NCBI GenBank assembly: GCA_951799445.1
Contig: OX637295.1
Coordinates: 3,038,001-3,102,000 of the forward strand
Source: Pseudisothecium myosuroides
Taxonomy: Eukaryota > Streptophyta > Bryopsida > Hypnales > Lembophyllaceae
Length of the DNA: 64,000 nucleotides
Direction of reading: 5' to 3'
Shown here: piece after piece, positions 11,801 to 24,260 of the stretch
How positions within the stretch are numbered: position 1 is the first letter of the stretch
Layout of the letters: every line of letters begins with the position of its first letter
Program-made: the position numbers and the translations under genes
The notes under the pieces: model-generated
The model's input: the letters and a program-made list of their open reading frames with translations, nothing else
Database searches by the model: none
Told to the model about the DNA's origin: nothing

Positions 11801-13510
11801 CGTATTCACTTCAAGTGGAGTTGGTTCAAAATAAAATGCAAGTCGTATTCACCTCGAATGAAGGTGAATCAAGAACCTCCAAAAATAAGTTTCAACTCAG
11901 AAGAAGGAAAAATAGCCTTCATGATGGTGTGGTATTCAATTAATATTTACTTCCATTGGAGGTGAATTACAAACCTTATACAAGATGAATTTTTTTCATG
12001 TATAAGTAAACTGATTAAAATCTATAATCGATATTTACCTCGAGTGGAGGTGAATTCATGAATTGACCTACTCTTATAGAACCCTAATTCATATTCACCT
12101 CGAGTGGAGGTGAAATGATGAATTGACAATCTTTTATACCCATAATCAATATTCACCTCGAGTGGAGGTGAATTGATGAATTGACCTATTTTCAAATACC
12201 CATAATCGATATTCACCTCGACTGAAGGTGAATTGATGAATTGACTTGTTTTCAAGTTCCAATAATCGATATTCACCTCGACTGGAGGTGAACTGATGAC
12301 TTGACCTGTTTTTAGATACCCATAATTGACATTCACCTCGAGTAGAGGTGAATTGATGAATTGACCTCTTCTTATATACACTTAATCAATATTCACCTCG
12401 ACTGAAGGTGAATTGATGAAATGATCTATCGATTATAAATCTAAAATCGATATTCACCTCGAGTGGAGGTGAACTGATGAATTGACCTGTTTTTAGATAC
12501 CCATAATTGACATTCACCTCGAGTAGAGGTGAATTGATGAATTGACCTCTTCTTATATACACATAATCAATATTCACCTCGACTGGAGGTGAATTGATGA
12601 AATGATCTATCGATTGTAAATCTAAAATCAATATTCACCTCGAGTGGAGGTGAACTGATGAATTGACCTGTTTTTAGATACCCATAATTGACATTCACCT
12701 CGAGTAGAGGTGAATTGATGAATTGACCTCTTCTTATATACACATAATCAATATTCACCTCGACTGGAGGTGAATTGATGAATTGATCTATCGATTATAA
12801 ATCTAAAATCGATATTCACCTCGAGTGGAGGTGAACTGATGAATTGACCTGTTTTTAGATACCCATAATTGACATTCACCTCGAGTAGAGGTGAATTGAT
12901 GAATTGACCTCTTCTTATATACACTTAATCAATATTCACCTCGACTGGAGGTGAATTGATGAAATGATCTATCGATTATAAATCTAAAATCGATATTCAC
13001 CTCGAGTGGAGGTGAATTGATGAATTGACCTGTTTTTAGATACCCATAATTGACATTCACCTCGAGTAGAGGTGAATTGATGAATTGACCTCTTCTTATA
13101 TACACTTAATCAATATTCACCTCGACTGGAGGTGAATTGATGAAATGATCTATCGATTATAAATCTAAAATCAATATTCACCTCGAGTGGAGGTGAATTG
13201 ATGAATTGACCTGTTTTTAGATACCCATAATTGACATTCACCTCGAGTAGAGGTGAATTGATGAATTGACCTCTTCTTATATACACTTAATCAATATTCA
13301 CCTCTACTGGAGGTGAATTGATGAATTGATCTATTGATTATAAATCTATAATCGATATTCACCTCGACTGAAGGTGAATTGATGAATTGACCTGTTCTTA
13401 GATATCTATAACTGATATTCACCTCGATTAGAGGTGAATTGATGAATTGACCTCTTCTTATATTCACATAATCAATATTCACCTCCAGTCGAGGTGAATT
13501 GATGAATTGA
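11801..13510. repeat. Palindrome array 1, copy A: about 25 units of 60-61 bp
   Basis: Each unit has a palindrome, typically ATTCACCTCGAGTGGAGGTG plus AAT, followed by TGATGAATTGA and an AT-rich spacer. Degenerate single copies precede the regular part (about 11802, 11850, 11950). Between about 12271 and 13356 the units form a three-unit higher-order repeat of about 181 bp (60+60+61), repeated about six times. The three members differ in the palindrome centre (GAGTGG, GAGTAG, GACTGG) and in the spacer. The array lies directly upstream of the minus-strand DUF7869-type gene. The 60-bp period creates artificial open frames with a repeated peptide; these are not genes. Confidence 0.92.
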
Positions 13511-15599
13511 CCTATTCTTAGATAACCAATTTGTGATTAAATAATTCCACTCTATCTCATTTATGGACTTTGAAAACCTCTTCTCATCTTGTTTTCCAAT
13601 CAGAATATAAAGTAGTACATTCAGGTCGACTATGAATTCATATTGTTCGTAGCAAATTCCATTCAAATGAAGAATTACAACTACACCACTTGCAATGTAC
13701 ACCCTTCACTGTGGGAGGTGCTACAACCTGCTGTCACTTACTAACAAGATCCAATACAAACAACTACACTAATAATAGAAATCATAATGGGGTGCAATTT
13801 TCCTTGCAATTATCAGTCAATAAAACATTTGAAACCATCAATTCCAATGTAGACGCATGCCTCCTTGAACTCCTCGGCGTAATCTTCAGAGTTAATAATA
13901 GAGCAATGTACACACAAGTTCGAAAAAATCGGTCAATCTCTTAAAATCTCCCTTTATACAAAATCATTTGAACAAGTGCAAGTGACAACAATTGAGACCA
14001 AACTGTTGCAGGAAATACAATCGAACACAAAATTGTCCATTACGATTGCACAATTTCTGCTATTCAAGCTACATCTGCGGTCAATTGCCTCACACATTCT
14101 AGACTGCAATTCAATAATCCGAAAGACAAATGGTCTTCAATTGAACAACTCTGTGCATGCAATACAATTCTATTTTTGATCCTACTTTTTAAGATTTAGG
14201 GTTTTCTAATTCACTAAACTTTGTCATCACTACAACAGCGATCAGCACAGTGAAGTTCACCTTCTACATACTAAATTATAAGTTGAAGGACTTCAATTCA
14301 GAAATGTTGTCTCCACAAAACATTCTCAAAGGGATGTGAGCAAAATCTGTACCTTTACTATTACCTCTTCTATCTCAGATGGCACTACTATACTACAATA
14401 ACGATGCAAACGCCTAAATCCTAAAGCCGCATCAGTTGAGAATCACCGAAGAAAAAAAAAATCAGAACTAGAAATCCAAGAATTGGACATAGCTTTTCTA
14501 CACTTGCATTGAATTGAAGATAACTAGCAGCGTTACATCTCGATTACGAACCAAAATCACAACCATTGACAGGTTGAATGATGTGACGATGTTTCCATGG
14601 AGTCCACACAAGCAAGAGAAAAGACAGAGCATATTGCACAATACAAAGAGTATCAAATTCAAATCAAAGGGATACGTCATACCTCCATAGAAATTGCCTG
14701 ACTCCTTCGACCGCAACCTCAACACGATATGAAGCTCGTAGCAAGCGCCGCAGCACAACTTGAACAAGCACCGGACTCGACCACTTGCCCACCAGTACTC
14801 AAAAGTTTAATCACAAACACTTGAAATAGCACCGGACTCGACCACTTGCCCACCGGTACTCAAAAGTTTAATCGCAAACACTCATAAGAACAATATTCGC
14901 ACATCTCAGGCGCAAGAGCAAAGAGACCTCACAGGAGCAGACAAACAAACTTCGTCCAAAAATTTGGAATGGCTGCAACAATAATCACTGAGGCGGGAAA
15001 TTTTGGGAGGGAAGTGCGTTTCCAAAGTTGAAACGGTTCTCCTCAAATCTAGTGCGCTTACAACGGAAGAATGACAGATCCTTCTCCACCTGCAAAATCA
15101 AATTCCATTTACTACTTCAAAGGCATTTATGTTGCCGTCACTTTATTCCACCGTCTCTAAACTTGCAGGTAGGCGACAGAAATGGAAAAAGTTCACGTTC
15201 ACCTACTTAAGTTTATGAGAGGCTCAGTCCTCGTCAGGGAATTTTAGGAATACAAGGTTCAGGAGTCAAGATCCACGTGCACATATTTTAAGTAGGATAA
15301 TTTGCACATTACGCACCTGACATGGCTAAGGCCTACCCTTTACATAGCTCATCCCATTCAACCTCATTCCATTTGGCTATTTAAAACACATCCAATGAAA
15401 TTGGATCTAGTGTTCAAATCAAGGTTCCAAAAACCTTACATTAGGTATTACATTTGGAGCAAATTATCAATGGAAATTGATGAAATTATCTTCATAATTA
15501 TGGATTTTTTTGCCATATATTCTTCTTCCTAAAGTGGACGACAATTCGAATTGCCAGCAAACTTTGGAGCAATAACGCTCTATCCATACCATAAGAGAG
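13511..15599. other. Non-coding stretch conserved between the two copies
   Basis: Somewhat GC-richer around 14.7-15.2 kb. A 61-bp unit containing CACCGGACTCGACCACTTGC is duplicated in tandem at 14769-14890. An E2F-like GCGGGAAA lies at about 14994. The minus-strand frame 14498-14767 (89 codons, hydrophobic) is shortened in copy B, which argues against coding. This could be the promoter and leader region of the minus-strand gene, with array 1 in an intron; that is inference only. Confidence 0.4.
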
Positions 15600-15605
15600 G
15601 CTACT

Positions 15606-15649
15606 GGGTTTAGGGTTTAGGGTTTAGGATTTAGGGTTTAGGGTTTGAA
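15606..15649. repeat. Interstitial plant telomere-like repeat, copy A
   Basis: Six head-to-tail units of TTTAGGG, one changed to TTTAGGA. Copy B at about 55113-55139 has only about three, one of them changed. It could be an interstitial telomere tract or tandem telo-boxes of a plant promoter (AAACCCTAA on the minus strand). Confidence 0.85.
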
Positions 15650-17479
15650 TGTGGCAACAACACAAGGCAGAGTAGTATCTATTAAAACTAAAGAAGGGCA
15701 CCTAGAGTGATTTTATAGGAATTACTCTACAAAAGAAGCAACTACTTCTTCAATACTTATGTGATACTTGGATCACACTTAAGTGATATTTATTGACTGA
15801 AATAAATATCAGAAGTAAATGATACATACTTAGACGAAATTCAATATTAGTTTTAAAAAATAATAGTGATTTGATCATTTTGAATTAAGTAAATTAAAGT
15901 TTTTTTCAGCGGTTTAGGGTTATATAACTAGCCAAAAATCATGCATAAAAAAACATTAAATATTGTAAATGAAAATTTAGCACACACACAAAAAATTCAT
16001 CAAATTTTACAATGAATGCTCTTTATTTTACCCTTTCTGATGTTAGAATATGACTTTGTACTATATAAGTCTCAAACCATATAGAAATGACATGTTTGTA
16101 TTTTGAAGGAGAGTCATTCAATTTCTTTAGAATTGAGAGCACAAAGTTAGGGGTACTAATTTTTACTTCTCAATACATCAAAGTAACTAATTCTTTATTT
16201 ATATCTATGCCTTTCCAAGGTAATGAGACTAAAGTAAAGATGAAAGGTAGCACATTTTTGGTTAATATTTAATTATTTCCAAAAATTTTGATTAGATAAA
16301 ATCTAAAAGTAAAAATATGACTCAAGGTGGATTTTTTTTATGCATTGGAATTTACAAAACAATGTAATTTTCTAGGGATTATTTTGTGTTCAATCTATCC
16401 CATATGTACATTATTAATCATGATTCTAATTTTTTAATAGGATATTTTTAGCATTAAAGTATAACATTAATTTAATTGGTCATAAGAGAAAAGAAATAAA
16501 GACTACAATTTTGTAGTATTAAATTTTTTTTCAAGGTTGAGAAGTCTATAAATTCAAACTAAGTAATTGAATTATTTATAACAATAAAAAATTCATTCAT
16601 ATTTTTTATAATTTCTTATGTTGAAAGAATATATTAGGTTACTAGAGTTCAACTAGTATAATGTGCTGTAAAAATTATCTTTAACCGCTTTCATATTAAA
16701 TGCAATCTCCAAGAATTCTTTAATCCTTCTAGGGGGGGTCACACAATTGCCTTGTTGTAGATTGCTTCTCTTAGTATTTGAAGATTCACTATTTGTGCAT
16801 AAATATACAAAGAAATTAAAATAGAATCAAAGATATTTTTGTATCCCACATGGGGGGGTTATACAGAAAAACTTAGCAAACTATGTGCAGCATGATATAG
16901 GGAGGTATTAATTCACAACATCTAAAATTTAGAAATAACTTAGAGATAATACATGGTATACTAAATCATATGCACTCAATTATAAATAAGATATATAGGT
17001 AAGTAATACCACGTATTCAAAAAATTGCACCCAATGTAGGATACAAGCTATAGATGCTAGAAATTTTTTGTTACTATGTTCAATTTATGGAACTGCTGAT
17101 CCATTTAGGGGATGAAGACATATTGGTACTAGTCAAATTTGGATGGACGATTTTGCCCACTACTATCCGTTGCCTGCGACGTGCCAACTTTAGGGTGGTC
17201 AGGATTTTGGGTGCAACTGAACTGGTTTGGGGATTCCTATGCATATTGTAGTATTTGCATACTATAGTGCATATTGTATTGCATACTGTATTATTCACAT
17301 ATTATAGTACATGATTTGTGTCTGTGGCTTTTACTTTTTTAAACATGCTTACCTTATCAATTTAAATTTGTGAACTTTCAGTGCGAATTTCAAGGTTCCT
17401 CATTTGATGTTGTTTCAACTGGCTGGTTACTTCTTTAGGAAGTGCGAGCTTAGTAGTGAATGGAAAACAACAGGAATTT
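15650..17479. other. AT-rich non-coding stretch
   Basis: No credible gene. Short frames (16087-16272, 17054-17251) also occur in copy B but show no recognisable domain. Two G-runs of seven occur at about 16734 and 16854. Confidence 0.5.
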
Positions 17480-17840
17480 TGTTGCAACCAGTTTGAAGTA
17501 GTTTATGGTTATTCTTCCTTTCCATTTTTTGGGGTCTTAAAGTAGTCTACAATTACTTTTTCTTCTTATTTTTTTGGACTCAAGGTAGTTTACATTTTCT
17601 TTTCCATCCCATTTTTTTTGGGCTAAAGGTAGTTTATGGTTTTTGTCCTTCCCATTTTGGGGGGCTAAAGGTAGTTTATGGTTTTTGTCCTTCCCATTTT
17701 GGGGGGCTGAAGGTAGTTTTTGATTTTTGTCCCTTCCCATTTTTTTGGTGATTAAGGTAGTTTACAATTTTTTTCCCTTCCCATTTTTTTGGACTGATGG
17801 TAGTTACATTTTCCTTACCTTCCAATTTTATAACGCTTTA
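17480..17840. repeat. Imperfect tandem repeat of 42-60 bp, copy A
   Basis: Units contain GGTAGTTTATGGTTTTTGTC and TTCCCATTTT with a run of T or G. About six or seven units are seen here, and one fewer in copy B (56985-57260), so it varies by unit gain or loss. The frames across it are repeat artefacts. Confidence 0.75.
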
Positions 17841-20689
17841 GGTAGTTTTTGATATTTGTTTCAGTTCCAATTTCTTATGGATTTTTAATATTTGAATAAT
17901 GTGGCAAGCATTGCAATAGTTCCAACCTCGGAAAACTAAAATTACTTTCTAAAATTTTATACATACTAATTGTTTGAATAGAAGTCTTCAAAGAAATAGA
18001 CAATTTTATTCAATGCTTTCAGTTCTTGGAAAGTAATACACATTCATAACAATAAAATATAAAGTAGACTTTCTTAAATTTTTTGAAAACGAGGACCTAC
18101 CTAGCACTGATTAGTGCCAACAAATGTCTATAAATATGTATAAGAGGCCATGAAAAGATTGCATTTGATTTTCTCTAGTTCTAAATGTATATGACTGAGG
18201 TAGATATATAGGTTCAAACCACAGTAATAGGAGCTAGTATTGGACGTTATTGAGGTGCTCATGCAGGTTCTTATTGGAATATTCTAACATAAATTGTTGC
18301 TTATTCATCTAAAATAGTCCTGAATTGGATGAATTAAAGAACCATTAATATGGATGACTGAATGAGTGTTGACAACTAAATTTTTTTTATTGAAACTTAG
18401 AAACTTAACATAGTTATTTTCTTTTGTATTATGTCAAATAACCGTAAGTTAAGAACAAAGTACTACAAAAAGATTTCATGTTTTAAGGCATATTCAACAA
18501 TTAGAACAAAGATTCTTTAAAAAAAGCAGTGGTTATGCCAAAATCATCTCCTATAAATTTGTTGGGACCCTATAGGCTTTTTATTATAGTCAATGATTGA
18601 GTGCTTTCTCCCTGAAAGTATACCTTACTAAGAAAATCGATCAATTTGACCCTAAACCAAAAAAATCACAAGAATTAGAATTATAAATTGAGAAGTTTAT
18701 CTTTCTCATTGAGAATACTCCGTACTATTGTATGTAAATGGCAACTTGATTCATCCCATTAATTTTGGATTAGTGATGAAAAAATTATGGAGTGTTTTAT
18801 TTATCAAGCAATCTCATCATCTTCTTCAAAAAATAACTCATGATTCATTATTGAACTCCATTTTCACATTTTTGTAAGAAAAGAAGTTGCATATGGATGA
18901 GGTTGCTAGCTAAAACAATGTCTTTGTTGCAATTAGTGTATTGAAATTCTATCTTACAAGTACTGAAGATTTCATGTTTTCCTTCATTGTGGTATTTCAT
19001 ATGGAGTATTTGCTTCAACATTTCAATTTCTTGACGAATTAAAATGAAGTGTGCTTTTAAAACAAAAATGTAGACCCTCAACTGACGTCTTGAACACAAT
19101 TTTTTTATTCAATACCTATAGTGCAAAATCTTTTTAGTTAAATAGATTCAAAGTAAAAAAATCAAATCACGGAAGGTTCCCTCAAAATTGGCATTCTTTA
19201 CTTTGAATGCAAAGATCTTGCTAAACATGTGGGAGAAGTTTCTTAAATTTCTACCACACATCCTTTTACTTGTGTACTGCAAGATTGAAGAATGTAAAAC
19301 ATTAATCAAATTTGTAAAGCCTATAAAGGAAAAGTGTCACAAAATCTGAATCATTTCATTGGAATACAATGGAACACCTTATTTAGTTGCATTTTGGCAA
19401 TCATTACACAATTAATTGAATAAATGTCTACAATGTTACAATGCACAGTGTTGATTGTCAATTCAACGTTTGGTTTCAAGTTCATGATTATTTTGCATTA
19501 CATGATAGGGTCAATATTAGTTGCAACTATAACATAAAGGATACTAGAAGTTAAAGCATAAATTACATACAACCGCATTCTCGTGTTAACAAGAAATATG
19601 AAATGTCCATTTATAAACTATAAATTTTTTTATGAATATGTATACTTTATTTTGCGACAATATGGCCATTATGACCTCTAAATATGATATTTATTGTTTT
19701 TAGAATAAAATCATTCAATTAAACCCCTCATTGTTGGGTACTACCTCAAAATCTCAAAATAGCATTCATTATCTTCAAGGCCATCACATCATCTACATAA
19801 AAGCTTCTAGAAAGGTTAATTATAGAGGGCAATGATCAACGCATTTAAAAGTTACCTTGTGTAAAATTTTGACGATATCTTTTGAACTTCCACTTGAAGT
19901 ATACCATTCTTTGCAAACATCCAAAATCACAAGCTTTTATTTTTCTATTTGTTAAAAATATTAATATATATATAAATATGGGACCAAAAAAATGTCCAAA
20001 ATTACAAAATTGAGAATATTATTACAAAATGCAACTTCAAAGAAAAAAATGAAGCTGACAATGAAACATAATTTGGAAAATGTGATGTATACATTACATC
20101 TAGGTACCGGTAATTGTTTAAATCAAACCCTACACTAACCAATTTTATTTAAATAGAATTAAAAAAAAAATTCAATAGAATTATTCAAATAGTTTTATAA
20201 CATTCACGTTCAACATTTCTTTTTTAATTTAAACTTCAAAAATGTTGAAAACATAGTATACTGTAGCATGTCTCGGTTTTGTTCCAAAATCTTCTAAATC
20301 AAATCTTTCTATGCAAAATAAATTACTTTGTATGAAAAAAAAAGTTCTACATTTTCTAGAATTTTTTGAATTTTAAAACATATTTCAAGTCTTTTTATCC
20401 TCTTGTCACATGTCAAATTTGTCACCAACAAAATATGAAGATAAAGGGCATATTTTACATAATTCAAACCAATTCATGTCTTTTCAAAATGTATTTTACA
20501 ATTTTTTTAAATGAATTTTATTGTCATTTTTTCTTACAATTGTAGTGCATCTGAGGCTTATTTCTACAAGCCCTGAACACTAGAAAATGAAGATTTTAAA
20601 CAAGCACCTTTGCATAACATCTTGAGTACAATGATCAAAATCATTCACATTGAATTGATTATATACATATAAGTATATATATATTAGTG
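17841..20689. other. AT-rich non-coding stretch
   Basis: Nearly 3 kb without a convincing reading frame or RNA gene. Copy B (57261-60190) is almost identical. The 83-codon minus frame at 18848-19099 is identical in copy B but is low-complexity and unrecognised. A short AT microsatellite at about 20667 is greatly lengthened in copy B. Confidence 0.5.
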
Positions 20690-21620
20690 TGCCATGTACC
20701 GTTGCCACAATCTTAAAAATAAAAATAAAAATATTTTTCTATTTTTTTATTCAATAAAAACTTCAAAATTCAATAACTTTCTCATTGCAGGTTCCCCTGC
20801 AATGAAACAAAGCCCGTGCACCCCTCCTAGCCAAGGGCTTTTTGACAATACCAAGCACGCCCTCGGGGAACACACGGTCCGGAAGATCTCAATGTAACAA
20901 ACAAACAAAACAAAACAAATCAAAACAAAACAAACAAAACTAACAGCCAAACTTAAGGTATGGACTTGTGCTGCTGCTACAATCAAAACAAAAGTAAAAG
21001 CCATTTCAAAACCAAAAATAACTCAAAAATCCATAATTTTTCTACCATAGATCCAAACTCCACAAAGCAAAGTGTGCCCTGTGCTGTTGCTACAACCAAA
21101 AAGTCATTTTCTAATTTTTTTATTCAATAAGAACTTTCAAATTCAATAATTTCTCCGTCGTGGATCCAAACGCCACAAAACCAAGTGTAGCCCTGTGCCG
21201 TTGCCACAGCCCCCCAAAAAATAAAAGTTGTTTTAAAAAAAGAATAAAATAAAAATAAAAATAATTTTGAAAACAAAAAATAACTCAAGAATCTCTAACT
21301 TTTACATCGCTGGTCCAAACGCCACAAAAATAAAGCCCATACACCCCTCCTAGTTTAGGGCTTTCCAATGCTACCAAGAACATGACAAATTGTCACACGG
21401 TTCAAAAGATATATAATTTAGCATAGTTTAGTAGTTTTTTTAATCCATAAATACTTTTTAATTCAATAACTTCCGCGCCCTAATTCCAAACGCGACGAAA
21501 CCAAGCCCGTGCACCCCTCCTTGCCGAGGACTTTTTGACGATACCAAGCACGCGCCTGGGGGGCGTACAGTCCAGGAAATCTGAATGTGACAAACCAACC
21601 AACAAAACAAAACAAAACAA
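20690..21620. repeat. Four tandem diverged modules of about 200-250 bp, copy A
   Basis: Each module carries some of these blocks in order: CCGTTGCCACAATC, TTCAATAACTT, an ACAAAGCCCGTGCACCCCTC block, a GGGCTTTTTGACAATACCAA block, a CGGTCC.GGA block and an AACAAAACAAAC tail. The best starts are near 20690, 21070, 21190 and 21430. A single copy lies at about 41220-41455. Frames read on the minus strand (20747-21004, 21458-21700) share a peptide only because the DNA is repeated. Confidence 0.7.
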
Positions 21621-21627
21621 ACAGCCT

Positions 21628-22208
21628 GTCTTAACCCTGGAGTGCTCCGACGTCTATTTTCTGGACGATGAACAGACTCAGAACCTTGTTTTTGTCTCAT
21701 TCCTGCTTAGATGAAAGTCATCCTAATTTTTGGTGATACTTCATCAAGTTGTTGTCCTATCCATCAGTTGGAATTGGTGTTACTAGAATATATACATTTC
21801 TAAAATTACAGATGTGGAAGTATGTCAAGTGGTCAATTTGCATTGACTTTAGTTCAAAACTAGATGTGCAAAAATGAGATCAAAGATGTAAAGGTTACAA
21901 AAATTTCAAAAAATCACCATATGAAGATAACCTTATTTCAAATCCATTCCAACAAGTTCTACTCAAAAAATGATAATATTCTACTTGTAATTGAATTTAG
22001 AAGGAGTTCTAAAATTTTCTTTTTAAAATTTATAGAAAAAGATTGGTGATAGCATTTGTAGATCTAACCGTACGGATAGAATTTAAAAATCAAAATCTAT
22101 AGCTTTCATTTGTATACCAATTCCAAAATATTCTTCCAAATTGTAGTTTATAATGGTTTTTCTCAAATCATCAATTTTGGAGATGAATCCAGACGTTTAG
22201 GGGTTAAG
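21628..22208. mobile_element. Possible TTAA-flanked (piggyBac-like) relic, copy A
   Basis: The right end reads ACGTTTAGGGGTTAA (about 22193-22207), matching the right ends of the elements at 35368-36283 and 37204-38135. The left end would be TTAACCCTGGAGTGCTCCGA at about 21629; it is less similar, and ACGTCT is shared by both ends. Copy B has the same at about 61125-61700. The interior is non-coding. Confidence 0.4.
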
Positions 22209-22604
22209 GTATGGATTTTTTAAAAGTGCATGATGTCACAAAGTACCAAATAGCATGATTTCTAAGGGTCACCAGTCTGGCGTTGAACGTTTAAAGTGTA
22301 TGTTTGTTGTCTACTAAAGTAGGAGGCTTGCACTCTGATTGGGCATTTTAAACCAAACATGACATAGAGGTACATTTTGCTTTCTTTAATATACCGAAAT
22401 GTACAAAAGGTGTACATTCTAGGAGGTGGTCACTTTTAGAGCCATATGGTATTTCAACTTCAAAATTTTATAGCTAATTCCGCAAACCTCCAATTAATAT
22501 GAAACAACTTGGATTACATGTCATTTCTGATTATCTTTCAAGGAAAATTAAGAAAATAAATATTTCGTAATCACTGTGATCGCTGAGGTCACGGTTTGGG
22601 TTGG
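22209..22604. other. AT-rich non-coding stretch
   Basis: Nothing recognisable. The sequence is nearly identical in copy B. Confidence 0.5.
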
Positions 22605-22705
22605 GAATGGTCCGGGTATATATGCTGGGGTCCGGGTATATATGTTGGGGTCCGGGTATATGTACAGGGGTCCGGGTATATCTACTGGGGTCCGGGTATG
22701 AACGG
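22605..22705. repeat. 20-bp tandem repeat GGTCCGGGTATATNTNCNGG, copy A
   Basis: Five units here and four in copy B (62101-62176). The units are regular and sit at a sharp change from AT-rich to GC-rich sequence. Confidence 0.85.
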
Positions 22706-23530
22706 AGGTTGTTCCTCGTTATCTTCAGCGCCTCCTAGGGTTTCTGGGGTTTGCTTTCCCGGGCTCTGCCGTCGTTGTGGTTCTGAGAGTACCGCTGTCA
22801 GAAACTTGTGGTGAATAGCGACGTGCTTGCGAGCGTGCTTGTCTTGTCCCTCCGTGCGGGCGCGGACCGAGATTTTAGTTGGAGTTCTCTTGTGTTGGCT
22901 GGGCGTAGGTGTGTAGCTTCGTTTTTCATTGCGGGTGTTGGGGTTTATAGTATCCTTCTAGCTAGATTTGCAGCAGGAGAAACTTGCGTGAGTGCTGCCA
23001 GTTTTTGCCTTGTTCCTCGTCGCGAAGAAGACCAAGGAGGACCGGACGATTTGGGCTTGTGAAGCTGCGCCTCCTACTACCGATTTCTTCTTGGGCGCCT
23101 GCAGCGGTGCTTTTCACGGACGTCCCTGCAAGCACGTCGTGAAGCACAAGCAGCCAGGTGCTTTCCCGAAATTGTCATTCTTATTGCTTTGATTTCTCTC
23201 GGTTGCTCATGTAGGCTCTGTCGGCTTTGCTTGAGTCTCGGTAGGTTGCTTTGTGGACTTCATTGCGGTGGGCGTGGAAGTCAAGATCTCTGGTTGGGGT
23301 GAGTTTCGGGCGATGTGGTATTAGGTTGTGAGTTTTGTTTTGGTCGTTGTTTTGACTTACGTACTCAGTATTTGCTGTAGGAAGTGCTAGCTTTCAAGAG
23401 CAAGTTGCTACTGCAGGAAAGTTTTGTGATACTGGTTGTCAATCTGAGTTTGGATTTGCACCTGTTTCTAGGCATGCCGTGACTGTGTCACCGCAATCTC
23501 ACCGGCCGGCTTTTTAAACCTCAGTACTCG
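22706..23530 (+). other. GC-rich segment with a SWIM-zinc-finger-like peptide; possible gene relic or leader
   Basis: The base composition changes abruptly here. In one frame (22992-23192) the translation includes ACSGAFHGRPCKHVVKHKQ (about 23097-23150). This resembles the CxC..GxPCKH core of SWIM zinc fingers, found for instance in MULE transposases, but the first Cys of the usual CxC pair is missing. The peptide is kept in copy B (62435-62635). The block begins with CCTAGGGTTTCTGGGGTTTG (about 22735), which looks like a plant 5' leader with telo-box. It could be the promoter and leader of the plus-strand ParB-type gene downstream, or a captured exon. No full gene is readable. Confidence 0.3.
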
Positions 23531-23639
23531 TATTGGTTCAATCAGTCCTCAATAATCTCACCCACGAGAATCTGAACACAGAATTCAAATCTAGTACCAT
23601 CGTAACTAGCGCTACATCTTTCAGCACTTGCATTGTTTG

Positions 23640-24260
23640 AATAGTGACAATTGAGTTGCTGGGGTTTCGGATTTGGCTTCACCGTTTTTGATTCGGCCTT
23701 GGATTTGGTTTCCAGCTTGACTGTATGGTTTGGCGGTCTTACTGTCGAGGGTTTTCGTTCCAATAATCAAGGGCTTGCAGTGATCGACTGTTTCCAAATG
23801 ATCGGTGATTTCTAGGCTTGCGGTGATCAACTGTTTCCAAATGATTGAGGATGTTTACCCGGTTGGCTGCATCGATCCAGTGATCCGGGTTGGCTACATT
23901 GATTTAGTGATCAGGATGTTTAGGGTTGATTTGATTCGGCCTTGGATTTGGTTTCCAGCTTGACTATATGGTTTGGCGGTCTTACTGTCGAGGGTTTTCG
24001 TTCCAATAATCGAGGGCTTGCAGTGATCGACTGTTTCCAAATGATCGAGGATGTTTACCCGATTGGCTGCATCGATCCAGTGATCAATTGATCAGGATGT
24101 TTAGGGTTGGCTGCATCGATCCAGTGATCGACTAATCAGGAAGTTTAGGGTTGGCTACATTGATTTAGTGATCGAATGATCAGGAAGTTTATGTTTGGCT
24201 GCATCGATTGATCAGGAAGTTTATGTTTGATTGCGTGATCGACTGACTGATCAGGATGTT
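23640..24260. repeat. Interleaved tandem repeats, copy A
   Basis: Blocks containing GGCTGCATCGATCCAGTGATC, TGATCAGGATGTTTAGGGTT and GATCGACTGTTTCCAAATGA recur many times. A larger unit of about 310 bp (GATTCGGCCTTGGATTTGGT onward) occurs at 23690 and 23935. Copy B (62960-63640) differs by rearranged and extra units. Non-coding. Confidence 0.7.

Noticed and set aside
12022..13482. Repeated-peptide open frames (INSPPLEVNIDYGYLKTGQF type) on the minus strand, as in copy B at 51536-52816
   Set aside because: They arise because the unit length is about 60 bp, a multiple of three. They break wherever a 61-bp unit occurs, and the conserved feature is a DNA palindrome, not codons.
11801..13510. CRISPR array
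   Set aside because: Regular palindromic repeats with spacers, but the spacers recur in a fixed three-unit order, no cas genes are present, and the genome is eukaryotic.
18848..19099. 83-codon frame identical in both copies as evidence for a gene
   Set aside because: The whole 17-kb segment is nearly identical, so conservation between A and B says nothing about coding.
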